From: Piezodorus guildinii | Taxonomy: Eukaryota > Arthropoda > Insecta > Hemiptera > Pentatomidae | Direction: 5' to 3' | Assembly: GCA_023052935.1 (NCBI GenBank) | Contig: CM041292.1 | Span: 108,865,906-108,929,905, forward strand | Length of the DNA stretch: 64,000 bases | Part shown: piece by piece, positions 32,236 through 44,003 of the stretch | Numbering within the stretch: the first letter of the stretch is position 1 | Layout: each line of letters starts with the position of its first letter | Notes under the pieces: generated by a model | Seen by the model: only the letters and a program-made list of their open reading frames with translations | Told to the model about the DNA's origin: nothing | The model's database searches: none | Translations under genes and position numbers: made by a program

Positions 32236-34063
32236 ACAAAGTAAATCACTCAATGCGGTTTTGAATGGTCAAAATAAAAAAAAACAAAGACTTTTCTAAT
32301 GAGTTAAATTTTGAAAAATGTCCACGAAGTTTGATTAGATAAGTGTATTTTTATTGAAAAGAGTAATGCAAGTCAGCTTTAAGTCAGAAGGTTTAAATCA
32401 GCTTACCCTACCTTCAGCAAAAAATTACGTAGAGTTTTTTTATTTTTTAGATAAAATTTAAATAATCTTCACTGAAAAAAATATTTTTAATAATTATTTT
32501 AAATAATGATGAAACATTAAGGAATAATATGATCCGAATTAATTTTTTTTTTAGAATTCAGGATATTATTTTTAACATGTAATATATAATTTTTAACAAC
32601 TAAAATATTCATTCTATCTTAATTTGTTTGATTTACTTCAACAGTTACGTGCCGGACATGGATAGTTGAAGGACTTGAAGGAAATTTTAGGCAAGTTTTT
32701 AGTTTCTAAGCTTTTTAAGGCGTAGGGCATCAACTGTTGTATTTTTCGGAGCAGTGGGATTTTATGTAGTAAATTTTAGCAATGATTTTTATGGTTATTT
32801 CATAAGAGAAATAACAATTTTTTTTTTCTTTTACTTTATAGAAGAAATATTCTGTAGACGGAGGATTAATATAGTAACGAGTTGAGAGATATGTAATTGT
32901 TTTTAACAATTTATTTTTAAGTGTCTGAACAGGATAAAATAAATTTATTATTTAATTTTGGGAAATATCAGACAAATATAAAATTTCCTAATACTGTTTT
33001 TAACTGAAATAAAATATTTTCTATTTAAAATAAAATAAACAGGTTGATTCAAGGAGATTTAAACATATCTTATTAATGATATTATGATACTTTTGGCCTC
33101 CACTGGAAAATTCTGTTATTATATACGAAGTGGTTAAAGCTGGAAGAGCCTGACAGAGTTTTTCTCCGTGCTTTGTTGGGCAAAGAAATCGCCGCAAGCT
33201 ATGCTTTGTTTGCGAATGGTATAATGAGATCTTTCACTGGGTCCAAATATTTTGTTTGTTCTCTTACTTTCTTTTATGTTTGTCTCTCTGTTGGGTTGAA
33301 ACGCTGCGTTTCAAAAAGGGGAATAGAGATTTTATTTAACAATGAGTTGATAAAGCAACCGCTACCATATTGGTTTCAACATACGCAAAAATGTCAAATA
33401 AATTAAGTAAAATGGTCTGTATAATGAAACAGATAATAATTAATTATATTAAAGCCTTTTGCCACGAGGGTTTTGAATCCAGTTGCACTTCGTTTGTGAT
33501 TATGAAGTCTATCATATTATGAAGTCTATTTCTATGCTTTCATGGGCCCCTAGTAAAGAGCTGAAAGTTTTGTGTAAGGGAATGGGTTGAGTAAGAATTG
33601 TTCTGATATATTCTGTTTGGAAATTTCTATCTTCTTATGAAATCCCAATGTCCTGTGTAAAGTTGCTCTGCCAATGTTTATTATCATATCCACCTGCAAT
33701 CCTGTTCGGTAGTTGGAGTTCGTTAGTATTGTTCGCTCTTAATAGGTTTTTCTTTAAGGAAAAAATAATTAAGCTTCATCAACTGTTTTAATAATCAAGC
33801 AATCGTATTTAAGATAGGACCACTTTTATTCTCACAATTTTATTAATATTATTTTTTAATGTAGTGTCCAGGAGATGAATTTTATTTTTTTAAATTGTCA
33901 AAAAAACTTTGGGAAAATCCGTTTTTTTTGTGCGTTTTTTTATGCATCCAATATGGTTGCAAAAGAATTGCATATAAAAAAAAGTAGAAATGACGCTGTA
34001 AAAATTGCTGGAGGCCATTGAAGCCAAAATGCCAGCGCTGAATAGCTAAAAGAAATGTACATA
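32236..34063. other. AT-rich intergenic sequence
   Basis: No gene accepted. The 77-codon frame at 33173-33406 matches nothing. Confidence 0.3.
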
Positions 34064-34066
34064 TAA

Positions 34067-34211
34067 GGGGTACTCACTACGTTTGCTATAGCATGCTATT
34101 TGTGTTATTTTGCTAAATCCGCCGGGTTTCTACAGTTATTTCCTGTATAAAATTGATGGGTGTAGCACAATAGCACAAATAGCATACTATAGCAAACGTA
34201 GTGAGTACCCC
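34067..34211. mobile_element. PIF/Harbinger-like MITE
   Basis: 145 bp with inverted ends starting GGGGTACTCACTACGTTTGC. The inverted similarity extends about 48 bp with three mismatches. Flanked by TAA on both sides (34064-34066 and 34212-34214), the TWA duplication typical of PIF/Harbinger. Non-coding; it would need a Harbinger transposase in trans. Confidence 0.8.
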
Positions 34212-34214
34212 TAA

Positions 34215-34849
34215 TGTAGTAATATTTAACATATTAAAAAAGATAGGAAAGACAATAAATGAAACCATTGATAAAAAAAATACTTTCCTATATTAGCTTG
34301 CTTATTAACTGAATCTTATGTAAATCTATTTTCATTTTCGTGCCTAGAACATGATGGTTGACTGTATAAATCAAGTTTATAGTTTATAAAATTTGGTAGA
34401 GTAAGTGGAATGCAACGTTACTTTAAGTGTGACGATGTTTCAGCCTTAAGTTTGGCCTTCTTCGGGACTAAAAAAACTAATAGTTCATATATTATACATT
34501 TTACTTCAATGACTAAGGCCCATTGTTAGAACTAAATTTCCCTTTATTTATGCAATTAAAATAAAGTTTTTACGCGTTATTTTAATTTACTTAGTATCAA
34601 AGTGTTTTGTGCTATAAAGAAATATTTATGTTCTATTAGAAATTTGAAACATGTTGATGTTTGACGGACTTGAGCAACTTCAACATTCAAGAAAGTATGT
34701 TTCTCTATTTGTTACCATAGATCGGTTCAACGTATGTCTGTGAAACAGGTTTTTATAAGTCCGTTATGGTTTATTTATTAAAAAAGAGGATTTGATCAGG
34801 GATTCCATGAATAATTATTGAAGATGTGTGCCCTAAATTATCAGGGATT
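34215..34849. other. AT-rich intergenic sequence
   Basis: No gene seen. Confidence 0.3.
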
Positions 34850-35400
34850 TGTGTTTTACAACTTAAAATAAATAATTATAAGCCCGAGATATTACAGCAA
34901 CTTTTTCATCAAAATCGGCAAATTAGAAGAGCCACTTTATACTATGCATTTTGCACCTCTTTATGATTTTCTCAAAAACAGCTCAAACAATTTTGATTAA
35001 ACTCGCTATATCAATGTGAAATCAGATGGGCTTTAATGTCATGTAGGTTTAATTCTGATAAAAATAGCCTGACAGGGCTTAAATGCCTATATTTTAAATT
35101 TTCTCTCTCTAAACTACCTTTGACTTTATAAATTCGGTTTAATTTACTATATCTTCATGTTAGAATTGTTAAAAAACGGGTAAATATATAAGTTGAATGA
35201 ATTCGATGTAAAACTAAAGGAGAAAAGAGCAAACAAATATTTTGTGTGTAAGTTTTAAACATAGATATACCGTTGAAAAGCTTAAGATTTCAGAAAAGAA
35301 TATTATCTACACAGAAAATCGCAAAAGCACGCGAAGAGTGATGAAAAGCCGATAAATCTAACTCATTGTTGTAAATAAAATTATCCGGTTTTTTTAAGAT
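34850..35400 (+). repeat. Family A repeat, partial copy
   Basis: Shares GAGATATTACAGCAACTTTT, GATTAAACTCGCTATATC and GATGAAAAGCCGATAAATCT with the other copies. The right terminus is lost. Confidence 0.7.
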
Positions 35401-35706
35401 ACTGTTTAGTTCATTGAAAATTTTTTTATTATTACCTATTATTTATTTACGACCTTTTTTCTCCAAAATGCTATTTGCCACCTAGAAAAAAAAAATTCAA
35501 TTAGCAAATATGTTTGCTTCCGAAAATTAGGTTAATTCAAGGCATCTCTAGGCTACCGCCTCAAAAGAATTTTATTAGAATAAAATAAGTTCTGCGCATG
35601 CGCATGAGTATAGCGGTCATCTTTCAAATCGGCTCTTGGATTTCTTGCTTTTTCAGTTGGATATCACTTCAGAAAAGTCTTGAAAACATCACCAGGCTTC
35701 AGGATA

Positions 35707-35772
35707 ACAACAACAGTAAGTATTGGAGCAAACAACAGTAAGTATTGGAGCAAACAACGGTAAGTTGGGTTA
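35707..35772 (+). repeat. 22-bp tandem repeat in Jockey 5' UTR
   Basis: AACAACAGTAAGTATTGGAG plus CA occurs twice in tandem, followed by a partial third copy AACAACGGTAAGT. Confidence 0.85.
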
Positions 35773-35918
35773 CAATTTACACTGTAAAGTGAATGCTGAG
35801 TCACCTCTTCATATCAGCTGATTGCCAATAGCTAGGCAAGGCTGGTCTTGCTTAACTTTTCTTAAGTTATTTTTTTTCCCCACATCTGGTTATTATTTAA
35901 TTATTTTCCTTACATGAA

Positions 35919-37238
35919 ATGCGATATTATCATCAAGTAATGTCCTCCAAAGCTTCAACTAAAAGATCTAGATCTAGTGGTTCAATCCCGTCTCCTACGA
36001 AACAAAGACCTCGCCGTGATACTAATAAAAGATTACAAGCAACCCCTTCAGGTACTAATTCAGAATCTGAACCACAACCTGGCACATCGTCACAAGGGAT
36101 GACTGACGAATCGCCGTTTTTCATCCCAAATCCTTTTCAGATTTTACATAATGAAAAAGAAAACATGGAATCTACTCCTATACCCAGTGAACCACGGCCT
36201 CCTCCAATATGTGTCAAAAATATTAGAAATTTCCAGTTGTTGTGTGCGCAATTGAACAAAATTACCGAATCTACCAGCTACTACTGTATGAGTAGAACCA
36301 ATGATACCAAAATATCTCCTACTACTGCCGAGACATATAGAAAAATAGTGAAATACCTAACTGAAACCAAAGCAGATTTCCATACCTACCAGCTACGCCA
36401 AGAGAGAGCTTTAAGGGTTGTAATCAGAAACTTACACCCCTCGACACCAGTTGAAGCTATTAAAGAAGAACTAACGGAGATGGGCTATAAAGTGCGGCAA
36501 GTCACTAACGTCCAAAAGGATAAAATTCCTCTACCTCTCTTTTTTGTGGATTTGGAACCAGCTGAAGGAGTTGAAAAAATCTATGACCTCAATAGATTGT
36601 ACTATTCCAGTGTAAGAGTTGAAAAACCTTACACAAAGAGAGAGATAATTCAGTGCCATAATTGTCAAGCATATGGTCATACTAAAACTTATTGTCATCA
36701 CACACCACGCTGCGTGAAATGCGGTGAACAGCGCAGGTCTGTGGAATGTACGAAACCAAAATCAACACCCGCTGTATGTGCTCACTGCCTCAAGGACCAC
36801 CCGGCTAACTATAAAGGATGCCAAATCTATAAGGAACTCAGGACCAGGTTTCAAAAACCTCAAGTACTGGATGAAACAACAAGACATGCAAGCACCAGAA
36901 GAGAACCCTCTAAACTTATTGATGCCAATGTATCATTTGCCCACCTACTTGGAGGTGGGAATCAAAGTACCGAAGCCGTGGCCCTGCCGGAACTAATAAA
37001 TATACCTCAATCCATTCCACATATACCTCTTTCTCAAAATGTAACCAATCCTAAGAATCCTAATCCACAACAAATCTCTCATATTCCTCCTCCTTCAAAC
37101 GCCACAGACCTTACCAGTTTGATGACATCCTTTATCTCCGAAATGAAATCCCTTGTTATGCCTCTAATATCACTCCTTACGAACCTTGTATCAAATCTCA
37201 TTCCTGCCTTACAAATGACCATAAATGACCTCACCTAA
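35919..37238 (+). CDS. Jockey ORF1 (Gag-like nucleic-acid-binding protein)
   Basis: 439-codon intact frame. An in-frame ATG at codon 8 (35940) is the more likely start because it matches the usual short Ser/Arg-rich N-terminus (MSSKASTKRSRSSGS). Residues 1-75 are disordered and basic. The middle (about 165-245) holds the Gag-like fold with VVIRNLHPSTPVEAIKEEL and PLPLFFVDLEP. Three zinc knuckles follow at about 248-300: CHNCQAYGHTKTYC, CVKCGEQRRSVEC and CAHCLKDHPANYKGC. In the second the expected His is Arg (a CAC to CGC change would do this). It binds the element RNA. The frame overlaps ORF2 by about 14 bases. Confidence 0.85.
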   Translation: MRYYHQVMSSKASTKRSRSSGSIPSPTKQRPRRDTNKRLQATPSGTNSESEPQPGTSSQGMTDESPFFIPNPFQILHNEKENMESTPIPSEPRPPPICVKNIRNFQLLCAQLNKITESTSYYCMSRTNDTKISPTTAETYRKIVKYLTETKADFHTYQLRQERALRVVIRNLHPSTPVEAIKEELTEMGYKVRQVTNVQKDKIPLPLFFVDLEPAEGVEKIYDLNRLYYSSVRVEKPYTKREIIQCHNCQAYGHTKTYCHHTPRCVKCGEQRRSVECTKPKSTPAVCAHCLKDHPANYKGCQIYKELRTRFQKPQVLDETTRHASTRREPSKLIDANVSFAHLLGGGNQSTEAVALPELINIPQSIPHIPLSQNVTNPKNPNPQQISHIPPPSNATDLTSLMTSFISEMKSLVMPLISLLTNLVSNLIPALQMTINDLT

Positions 37239-38087
37239 CTCCTTATCCATTCTCCTTTGGAACGCAAATGGTGTTAGAACTCACACTGACGAACTTACAG
37301 CCGTACTGCAAGACAAAAACATTGATGTTGCACTCATTACTGAAACTAGACTAACCACTAAACAGTACTTCAAAATACCAGAATACATAACATACCGGAC
37401 AGACCATCCAGACGGCAAAGCCCATGCCGGTACTGCTGTCATTGTCCGCCGATCCGTCACCCATCACTTACACCCACTTCCCACCCACGATTACCTACAA
37501 GCAACTTCCATTGTAATCAAAACCTTTTCCTTTCCGCTTATCATCGCATCAGCATACTGCCCTCCTAAACACCTATTACCTCTGCCCAATTTGGATCCTT
37601 CCTCAACTCCTTGGGTAATCACTTCATTTTGGGTGCCGACTTAAACGCTAAGAATCAGCAGTGGGGTTCTAGAACCACCGATTCTCGTGGACGGACGTTG
37701 CAGTCTGCACTCAACTCCCGACGCTTTCATCTCCTACCTCCCGATTCTCCTACCTACTGGCCGACAGATCCTAACCGTAATCCTGACATCCTCGACTTCT
37801 TCATCCACTGCGGATTAGGCTCCCTGAACTATTCCGTAACTCGCCTTGATGAACTATCCTCTGATCATAGTCCATTAATCCTAAATGTATCCATAACTCC
37901 TATTCCGAAACATTTCCCACCGTCATTCATTAGAGGCCCTGTCACCTGGAACCTCTTCCGCGAAATCCTTACCAATGATATTGACCTCAGAGTACCTCTC
38001 AAAACCCAAACTGACCTTGATGATGCCGTATATTCCTTTACAACCACAATTCAACAAGCTGCCTGGACTGCCTCTTCTCCCAAATAA
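37225..38087 (+). pseudogene. Jockey ORF2 endonuclease domain (frameshifted)
   Basis: Starts MTSPNSLSILLWNANGV, overlapping the end of ORF1. Endonuclease/exonuclease/phosphatase-family landmarks: LLWNANG, ITETRL and SAYCPP in the first frame (37225-37644), then FILGADLNAKNQQWGS, ILDFFI and LSSDHSPLIL in the second (37611-38087). The shift is near 37610. The domain nicks target DNA to prime reverse transcription. The second frame stops in a 10-bp tandem duplication (CCCAAATAAT twice, 38081-38100). Confidence 0.85.
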
Positions 38088-38099
38088 TCCCAAATAATT

Positions 38100-39909
38100 C
38101 CTAACAAAAGCCATTTACCACAACACCTGAAGGACCTCATCAACACCAAACGCCGAGCCAGATCATTATGGCAACGCACCCGCCACCCAGAAGATCGCCG
38201 CTCTTACAACTTTCTTTGCAGAAAATTAAAGCGGGAGTTGGCGATATTCCGTTCCCAATCCTACAATTCCTACCTCTCCTCTCTCTCGACTCGCGACAAT
38301 TCCCTATGGAATGTCACGAAGAGAATTCTAAAATCCCACACCATTTCCCACCCTCTCCGGCGCTGTGATAGTTCCTGGGCTGCTTCCGACAAGGATAAAG
38401 CCGAGGAATTCGCACAGCACCTTTCCAAAGTTTTCACTCCTCATCCTGAGCTCAATCCAACCCATACTGCAACAGTTGAAGAGTTCCTTATGTCACCAAT
38501 ACCACTATCCTTACCACCTAAAGCAGTTAATCCATCTGAGGTTAAATATCTTCTTAAAAAGCTTCCTCTCCGCAAATCCCCAGGATACGACCTCCTTACT
38601 CCTCAGATCTTAAGACAACTTCCTCCCAAAGCCATCACATTTCTTGCATATCTCTATAACTGTATCCTACGCACTACCTATTTCCCTCTCATATGGAAAC
38701 ATTCAACTATCATCCTTTTCCTAAAACCAGGCAAATCCTTTTCCTTCCCACAGCACTTCATCTTACAGACCTATTAGCCTGCTCCCGATCCTCTCCTAAA
38801 TCTTCGAAAAACTCCTATTAAAACGAATCCTAGCCAAATTTCACAATTTTCCTTCACATCAGTTTGGATTTCGTCCTCAACATTCCACGGTTCAGCAAGG
38901 ACTCCGAGTTGTAGACCACATTTCCTCCGCCCTTGAGTGCAAGGAGTATTGTTCGGGTGCCTTTCTGGACATAGCTCAAGCTTTTGACCGGGTGTGGCAC
39001 CCGGGACTGCTCTTTAAGCTCAAAACCCATTTACCTCAATCCTTATACCTAATCCTCCGATCCTATTTATCAAACCGCTCCTTCCGAGTTCGCAGTGGTT
39101 CCGAATTTTCCAAACATTATACTGTTGAGGCCGGTGTACCTCAAGGCAGCGTCTTAGGACCCGTCCTCTACATCCTCTACACCGCCGATATCCCTACCGA
39201 TCCCGATACCTTTCTGGCAACATTTGCTGATGATACCGCCATTTTGTCATCCAATTCCGATCCTGAAGCAGCATCGCTAAATCTCCAAAAGCACCTTTCC
39301 CTTGTCGAAGACTGGTGCAATGCTTGGCGCATTAAGGTGAACGAAAGCAAATGCACTCACGTCACATTCACCCTTCGACGCAAATCCTGTCCAACGGTTA
39401 ATTTCAATTCCATACCGCTTCCTTCCTCAGACACAGTCCGGTATCTCGGCTTTTTACTAGACAAAAGACTGACGTGGAACCCACATACAAGACTCAAAAG
39501 AAAAGAACTCAACCGCAGATTCGGCCAGTTATACAGACTACTAAACAGAAAATCTCATCTTACAGTTGACAACAAATTACTAATATACAAGACAGTACTG
39601 AAACCTATATGGACCTACGGACTTGAACTGTGGGGGACAGCTAAACTTTCTAACATCAAACGCATCCAATCCTTCCAATCTAAAGTCCTCCGAACAATAG
39701 TTAATGCTCCTTATTACGTTACCAACTGTACCCTACACCATGACCTTAATATTCCGTTTGTTTTAGACCTGGTACCATCCAAATTTTCCAAATTTCATCA
39801 GAACCTTAGTCATCATCCTAACCCTCTAGCGCAATCCCTATCCAGCACCACCCATCCCTACAATCCTCCTCGAAGATTGAAACGGCAGTGGCCACGAGAC
39901 CTATTGTAA
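38100..39909 (+). pseudogene. Jockey ORF2 reverse transcriptase domain (frameshifts and stops)
   Basis: Linker and fingers are in the frame around 38100-38777 (KSPGYDLLTPQIL). A frameshift near 38760 precedes RPISLLPILS, which is interrupted by a TAA near 38805. The frame then runs through FGFRPQHSTVQQ and AFLDIAQAFDRVWHPGL (palm A), GVPQGSVLGPVLY and the catalytic TFADDTAIL (FADD at 39223-39234). The thumb (YLGFLLDKRLTWNPH) and C-terminal region end at 39909. Catalytic aspartates are preserved, so damage is limited to a few frame lesions. Confidence 0.85.
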
Positions 39910-40374
39910 ACATTTAAACTGGAGTTCTGACAATGGTCAGATCCTCCACTCATGTACGGTATGTTTGTGGCTACAGCGCCCTTACTCAGCCTCCACTGGC
40001 TCTGACCAGTGATGCGGCTGAGATAGAGGCGCTGGGATCTCTTGGATTCCGCTTTTTCCTCCACAAGCTTGCTGGGGTCCCTTAGTAATTGTATATATTG
40101 TATATAGTTATGATTGTGTGTAAGATGTTTATTTATTTGCCAACTTTTTATTTATCTCAATAATAGGTTTTTGTTTCGATTTGTTTTGTTTTTTACTTAT
40201 TTTTATTATTTTATTGTATATATATGAATTTATTTATGTTCTATTTTATGTAATTTGACCATTATTATTTTTTCTATATATATAGTATGAATGTGGTCTC
40301 TTATCAATATTATTATTGTTCATTTTGTAACAAATTGTAATATATCTCAATAAAAAAAAAAAAAAGAATAAAAT

Positions 40375-41265
40375 AATAATCCGTGGCGCTACAGCCCAGT
40401 TTGGACCTTGGCCTCCTCAATGAGGCCTCCGCCATGTAGCTCGGTCTTGTGCGGTTGCTCCCCAGTTGCGAGCGCTATGAAGTTCCCTGGAATCCTTGAT
40501 GACGGCATCCTCCTATCTCAGCCTTGGGCGCTCTCTTCCGCGTTTCCGATGCAGCTTACAGTCCAGTAACTTCCTCGGGATCTCATCCGCTGGCACCCTG
40601 ACGACATGGCCAGTCCAGCGCCGCCTCCCAAGCCTTATGTACCGCATCACGTCTCCCTCACCGAACACCTTGTAGACCTCCCTATTGGTTTGTCTGCTCC
40701 AATTCTCGCCTACCTTGAAACATCCAAATATTCGATGCTGAATTTTTCTTTCGAAGAGCAATATATCCTTTTCTTGGGACAGGGTCCATGCTTCCAATCC
40801 GTTAGTGAGGACTGGCCGGTTAGTGTCTTGTAGAGGGTGATTTAGGGTATTGTATCATTTGGTGCGGCGAGTGACAGATCGACACCCGAAGTGCTTCCTA
40901 AGTACAAATTAGCATTTGTTGACCTTCATAAGACGCTGGCTTATTTCCAAGGTGATCCTGCTGACCACAAAGCCTAAATAGGTGAGCTGGTCTACACATT
41001 CAAACGAAAATGGACCCATCTTCACTTCTCGTCCAACAGTAGCCACTATATCAGGTCCAGTTCGCATATATTTAGTTTTATCTAAGTTAACCATCATGCC
41101 CATTGCTTCTACTGCTTCAGCTAGTCTCAGAAATGCCTCCATCAGGGACTGAAGGGATCTCGCCACCAGGTCTAAGTCATCGGCAAATCCCAGCACCTGT
41201 ACTACCCTGTCAATGATTGTTCCATGAGTCTTCCAGAGATCCCTAATTACCTTTTCGAGAGAAAG
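40375..41265 (-). mobile_element. RTE/CR1-like LINE, 3' fragment
   Basis: Minus-strand RT remnant. VLGFADDLDLVARS (FADD at 41176-41187), VNLDKTKYMRTG and DQLTYLGFVVS are in one frame (41196-40909). After a frame change near 40860 come LLFERKIQHRIFG and RRRWTGHVVRVP, ending RKRGRERPRLR. The 3' end has GGGCTGTAGCGCCACGGATT then ATT repeats, lying tail to tail with the Jockey poly(A). Clade assignment is uncertain. 5'-truncated just upstream of the catalytic box. Confidence 0.7.
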
Positions 41266-41415
41266 AATAAACTAACCCCCAGAATAAACCCTCTTTAATC
41301 ATTTAACAAAACTTCTTAAAAAGCAAGCATATTTTCCAAACTAATTATAGCAATATAACTAAAATAAAAAATATTCACTTACATAATCATAATAATATAA
41401 TTAAAAATTAATTAC

Positions 41416-41771
41416 CTGATTTCTTCTTAATACAATTTTTGAAATTATGAACAAAATACGTGTTTAAAGTTACGCTATACCTTTGTATATTTAAACTATT
41501 TGGTTCCCTAAGGTGTCTGCCGGCTGGAGTAAAAGGTTGAGATAAATCCATTGCCCAAGAACCAGCAACCCTATCAATTTCTAGATTCTCTAGCTCAGCA
41601 TCATAACATTTATCATTAAAATCAAGATTACTATCTTTACCATACCTCACTTCAGCATACTTAGATAAAGCAGCGGTACAGTTCGTTATAAAAACAGAAT
41701 TTCTTTGATATATTTTAACACTTGCTCTTATTATTCTAACTAAACAAATTAACCAAAATTTTCGATAGCTT
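41416..41771 (-). other. Open stretch bounded by splice consensus, possible internal exon
   Basis: A 356-base minus-strand interval (about 118 codons) with no stop in one frame. On its 5' side is a long T-run followed by AAATAG, a strong polypyrimidine/acceptor context. On its 3' side is ATCAG followed by GTAATT, a donor consensus. The protein reads WLICLVRIIRASVKIYQRN, a cysteine/asparagine segment, GKDSNLDFNDKCYDAELENL, then AGSWAMDLSQPFTPAGRH and RYSVTLNTYFVHNF. I recognise no family. The T-run is also compatible with a retroposed poly(A) on the other strand, so this is not certain. Confidence 0.4.
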
Positions 41772-41779
41772 CTATTTCA

Positions 41780-41810
<31 letters not shown>

Positions 41811-42174
41811 AACGCCGTAAAGTTTCTGCAAACAAAAAAAAAACATTTTTTTTGTTTGTTTTTGTTTTGACAAAGGATGGATTGGGGAGCACTAAGACTA
41901 GTGAAAGCTGGCTCGGTGATCCGCTCCCACCCGACGTGGCACTTTGCCTTTGACGTCACCCTTCACATTGGATTTTCTTTATCGGCCTGTTGTGTCTTTT
42001 TTTATATCACATCAGCACCCTTCTATTTCTGAATAATATACCTTTTCCTCCAATATTCTATTTATTTTTCCGATAACTGGGGGTATAAATAATATAATTC
42101 TTTATATATTTCAAGAAGGAATCTAAGAGAAATTATTTTCTTAACCGCACCAGATTTTGCAACTTCAAGTGAGT

Positions 42175-43370
42175 TATATTTTTATTTTTTTTATTGGTTT
42201 CATTTGCCTCTACCCCAGAGGGTCATTGGCAAGTTTTGAAAATTACACTCTAATATAATATTTAGTTTCTTTGAGGAACTTGAACAGTTTCATAGCTGAT
42301 TCCTCTTTGTCCTCTAAAAGTTTCGTTATAGTCTCCGGTAATTTTAATTTTCGTCTACTTGTTTCAAATAGGGGACACTCCAGTAGGACATGTTTCACTG
42401 ATTGTAACGTATTGTTGCAATGTTCACATGTTGGAGCCTCCAGGCCTCTGAGGAGATAGCCATGAGTGAATTCACAGTGACCTATTCGAAGTCGGCATAT
42501 TATGGTTTCTTCTCTTCTTGACTTTCTTGAGCTGGTGGTCCAACTTTTACAATCTTGTGTGATTTCAAACAATTTTGACTGGCTTAGGCTCCACTCTCTC
42601 TCCCAGTTCTGGAAGATAACCGTCTTTAGATGGTTTGTCCAGTCTTCCGTTGAGGTTTCTTCTACCTCCGTTATTTCTCTTTGCCTTGCTATGTTAGCTG
42701 CTCTGTCCGCTTCTTCATTGCCCGAAATTCCGCAGTGGGCTGGGACCCAGGAGAAGACTACCTTCACTCCTTTCTGTTTCACTTCCCACCATGTGTTTAT
42801 TATTTCCCGTATTATGGAGTTAATACGAAATGGGCTGTCTATGGCTTCTAGAACGCTCTTTGAGTCTGTGGCAATGACCCAATTTTTTGCTTCGGAACTT
42901 TTTACCCAATGAAGAGCCTTCAAGATAGCTGTAGCTTCTCCTGTGTAGACGGAGCATTCCTCTGGCAGATTAAACAGTAATTTGTGGTGGTTTATAATCA
43001 CGGCGCAGCCCACACTGTTTTCCATTTTAGAAGCGTCAGTGTATATCACCTTGAAAGTGTTATATCGTTCTAGTAGTTCTCAGAACGAATTTCCTATTTC
43101 CAATGGATGTCCTTTTGAATATCTTTCCATTGTTCTATCTATGGTCGGGTGACATTCCTTCCATAGAGGTATTTTCATGTCTGGGATGGGTTTTATCTTA
43201 TTTATTTTCATATTTACGCTACACAAAGATGCGTGTACTGTAAGACTAAATGCACAGTTTTGTATATTTTTAAGGCCTCGGTTTTCTGTATTTTCCGCGA
43301 ACAAACGTGTATTTAGTGGGTGATGGGAGCGTGATTTTAACTTAGAGATATATTTTAAGAGCAAGTATTC
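42175..43370 (-). mobile_element. I-type LINE, 3' fragment with RNase H
   Basis: Begins inside ORF2 at about 43370 (5'-truncated). It carries RNase H and a C-terminal zinc motif, then a short 3' UTR (TGACCCTCTGGGGTAGAGGC, AATAAAAAAAATAAAAATAT) ending near 42175. Related to but distinct from the element at 19.3-21.1 kb. Confidence 0.8.
42243..43364 (-). pseudogene. RNase H-containing ORF2 C-terminus with one in-frame stop
   Basis: Two segments, 43364-43083 and 43049-42243, lie in the same frame and are separated by a TGA at 43080-43082, so one nonsense change is the only visible lesion. RNase H acidic residues are all present: IYTDASK, YTGEATAILKAL, IATDSKSVL and GNEEADRAAN. A C-terminal RLRIGHCEFTHGYLL then CEHC...H...C motif matches the other I-type copy. 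The upstream part is the connector after RT; no RT motif remains. Confidence 0.85.
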
Positions 43371-43429
43371 CCTGCTTTTATTATTTAAAAGAATATAATT
43401 TATTGATTTTTACGACTGTGTATACAATG

Positions 43430-44003
43430 TATAATAATAATAATAGCTTTATTGACATCAGTATTGACAAAAGCCTCTCCTATAGGGAGTAATTTATAGT
43501 AGTGGGTGATGGTAAGAAATAAATAGATAAATAATTGAAATATTGAAGAACAACAATTTATCCAAAGAAAGAAAAATCAAAATAAGTATACAAAAACCTC
43601 AACAACAAATTACGAAAAAGGGCTGAAATTACAGATATAGTCTTGTGAAGAAGCTACTCAGTGGTAGCAATTCAATGATCCTTTTAGGTAACACTGTAAT
43701 ATTTTGTCAGCAGATCTTGAGGCCACCGTCTTTTCAGGCGCTTCGGAGGATTATTAGGATGAGATGGTGGTGAGAGTTTACCAACAGGCGGGTTTTGTGG
43801 GCTGGTAATTTGGAATTAAAGGTATATCGATTTTGGAATACGTCTGAAACTAGTGGGATATTGATGATTTTCAGTATTTGGATGATTATTAATAACATAG
43901 TAAGGAGCATTTAGAATTTTGATGGTTTAGTAAGATAGTAATTTGATCGTTTAATAGACCTCCATAGCACAACGCCATAGGTCCGAATAGGTCAGATAAT
44001 GTT
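43430..44003 (-). mobile_element. Jockey-like 3' fragment
   Basis: The reverse complement carries degenerate Jockey C-terminal sequence (from IRTYGVVL near 43990 to the GPPR-like end near 43730) and a 3' UTR ending AATAAAGCTATTATTATTAT near 43440. Many stops. Confidence 0.6.

Larger units (their letters stand above)
35590..40365 (+). mobile_element. Jockey-like LINE, near full length, inactivated
   Basis: 5' UTR from about 35590 (edge uncertain), ORF1 at 35919-37238, ORF2 from 37225 to 39909 broken in several places, and a 3' UTR ending in a poly(A) run at about 40352-40365 after AATATATCTCAATAAAA. The 3' UTR block with GAGGCGCTGGGATCTCTTGG recurs inverted at 6.6-6.9, 45.1-45.5 and 56.6 kb. 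This is the reference copy for the Jockey debris in the window. Confidence 0.85.

Noticed and set aside
33173..33406. 77-codon ORF as a small gene
   Set aside because: No similarity and no splice or start support.
42271..42912. Plus-strand ORFs over the second RNase H element
   Set aside because: Antisense shadows.
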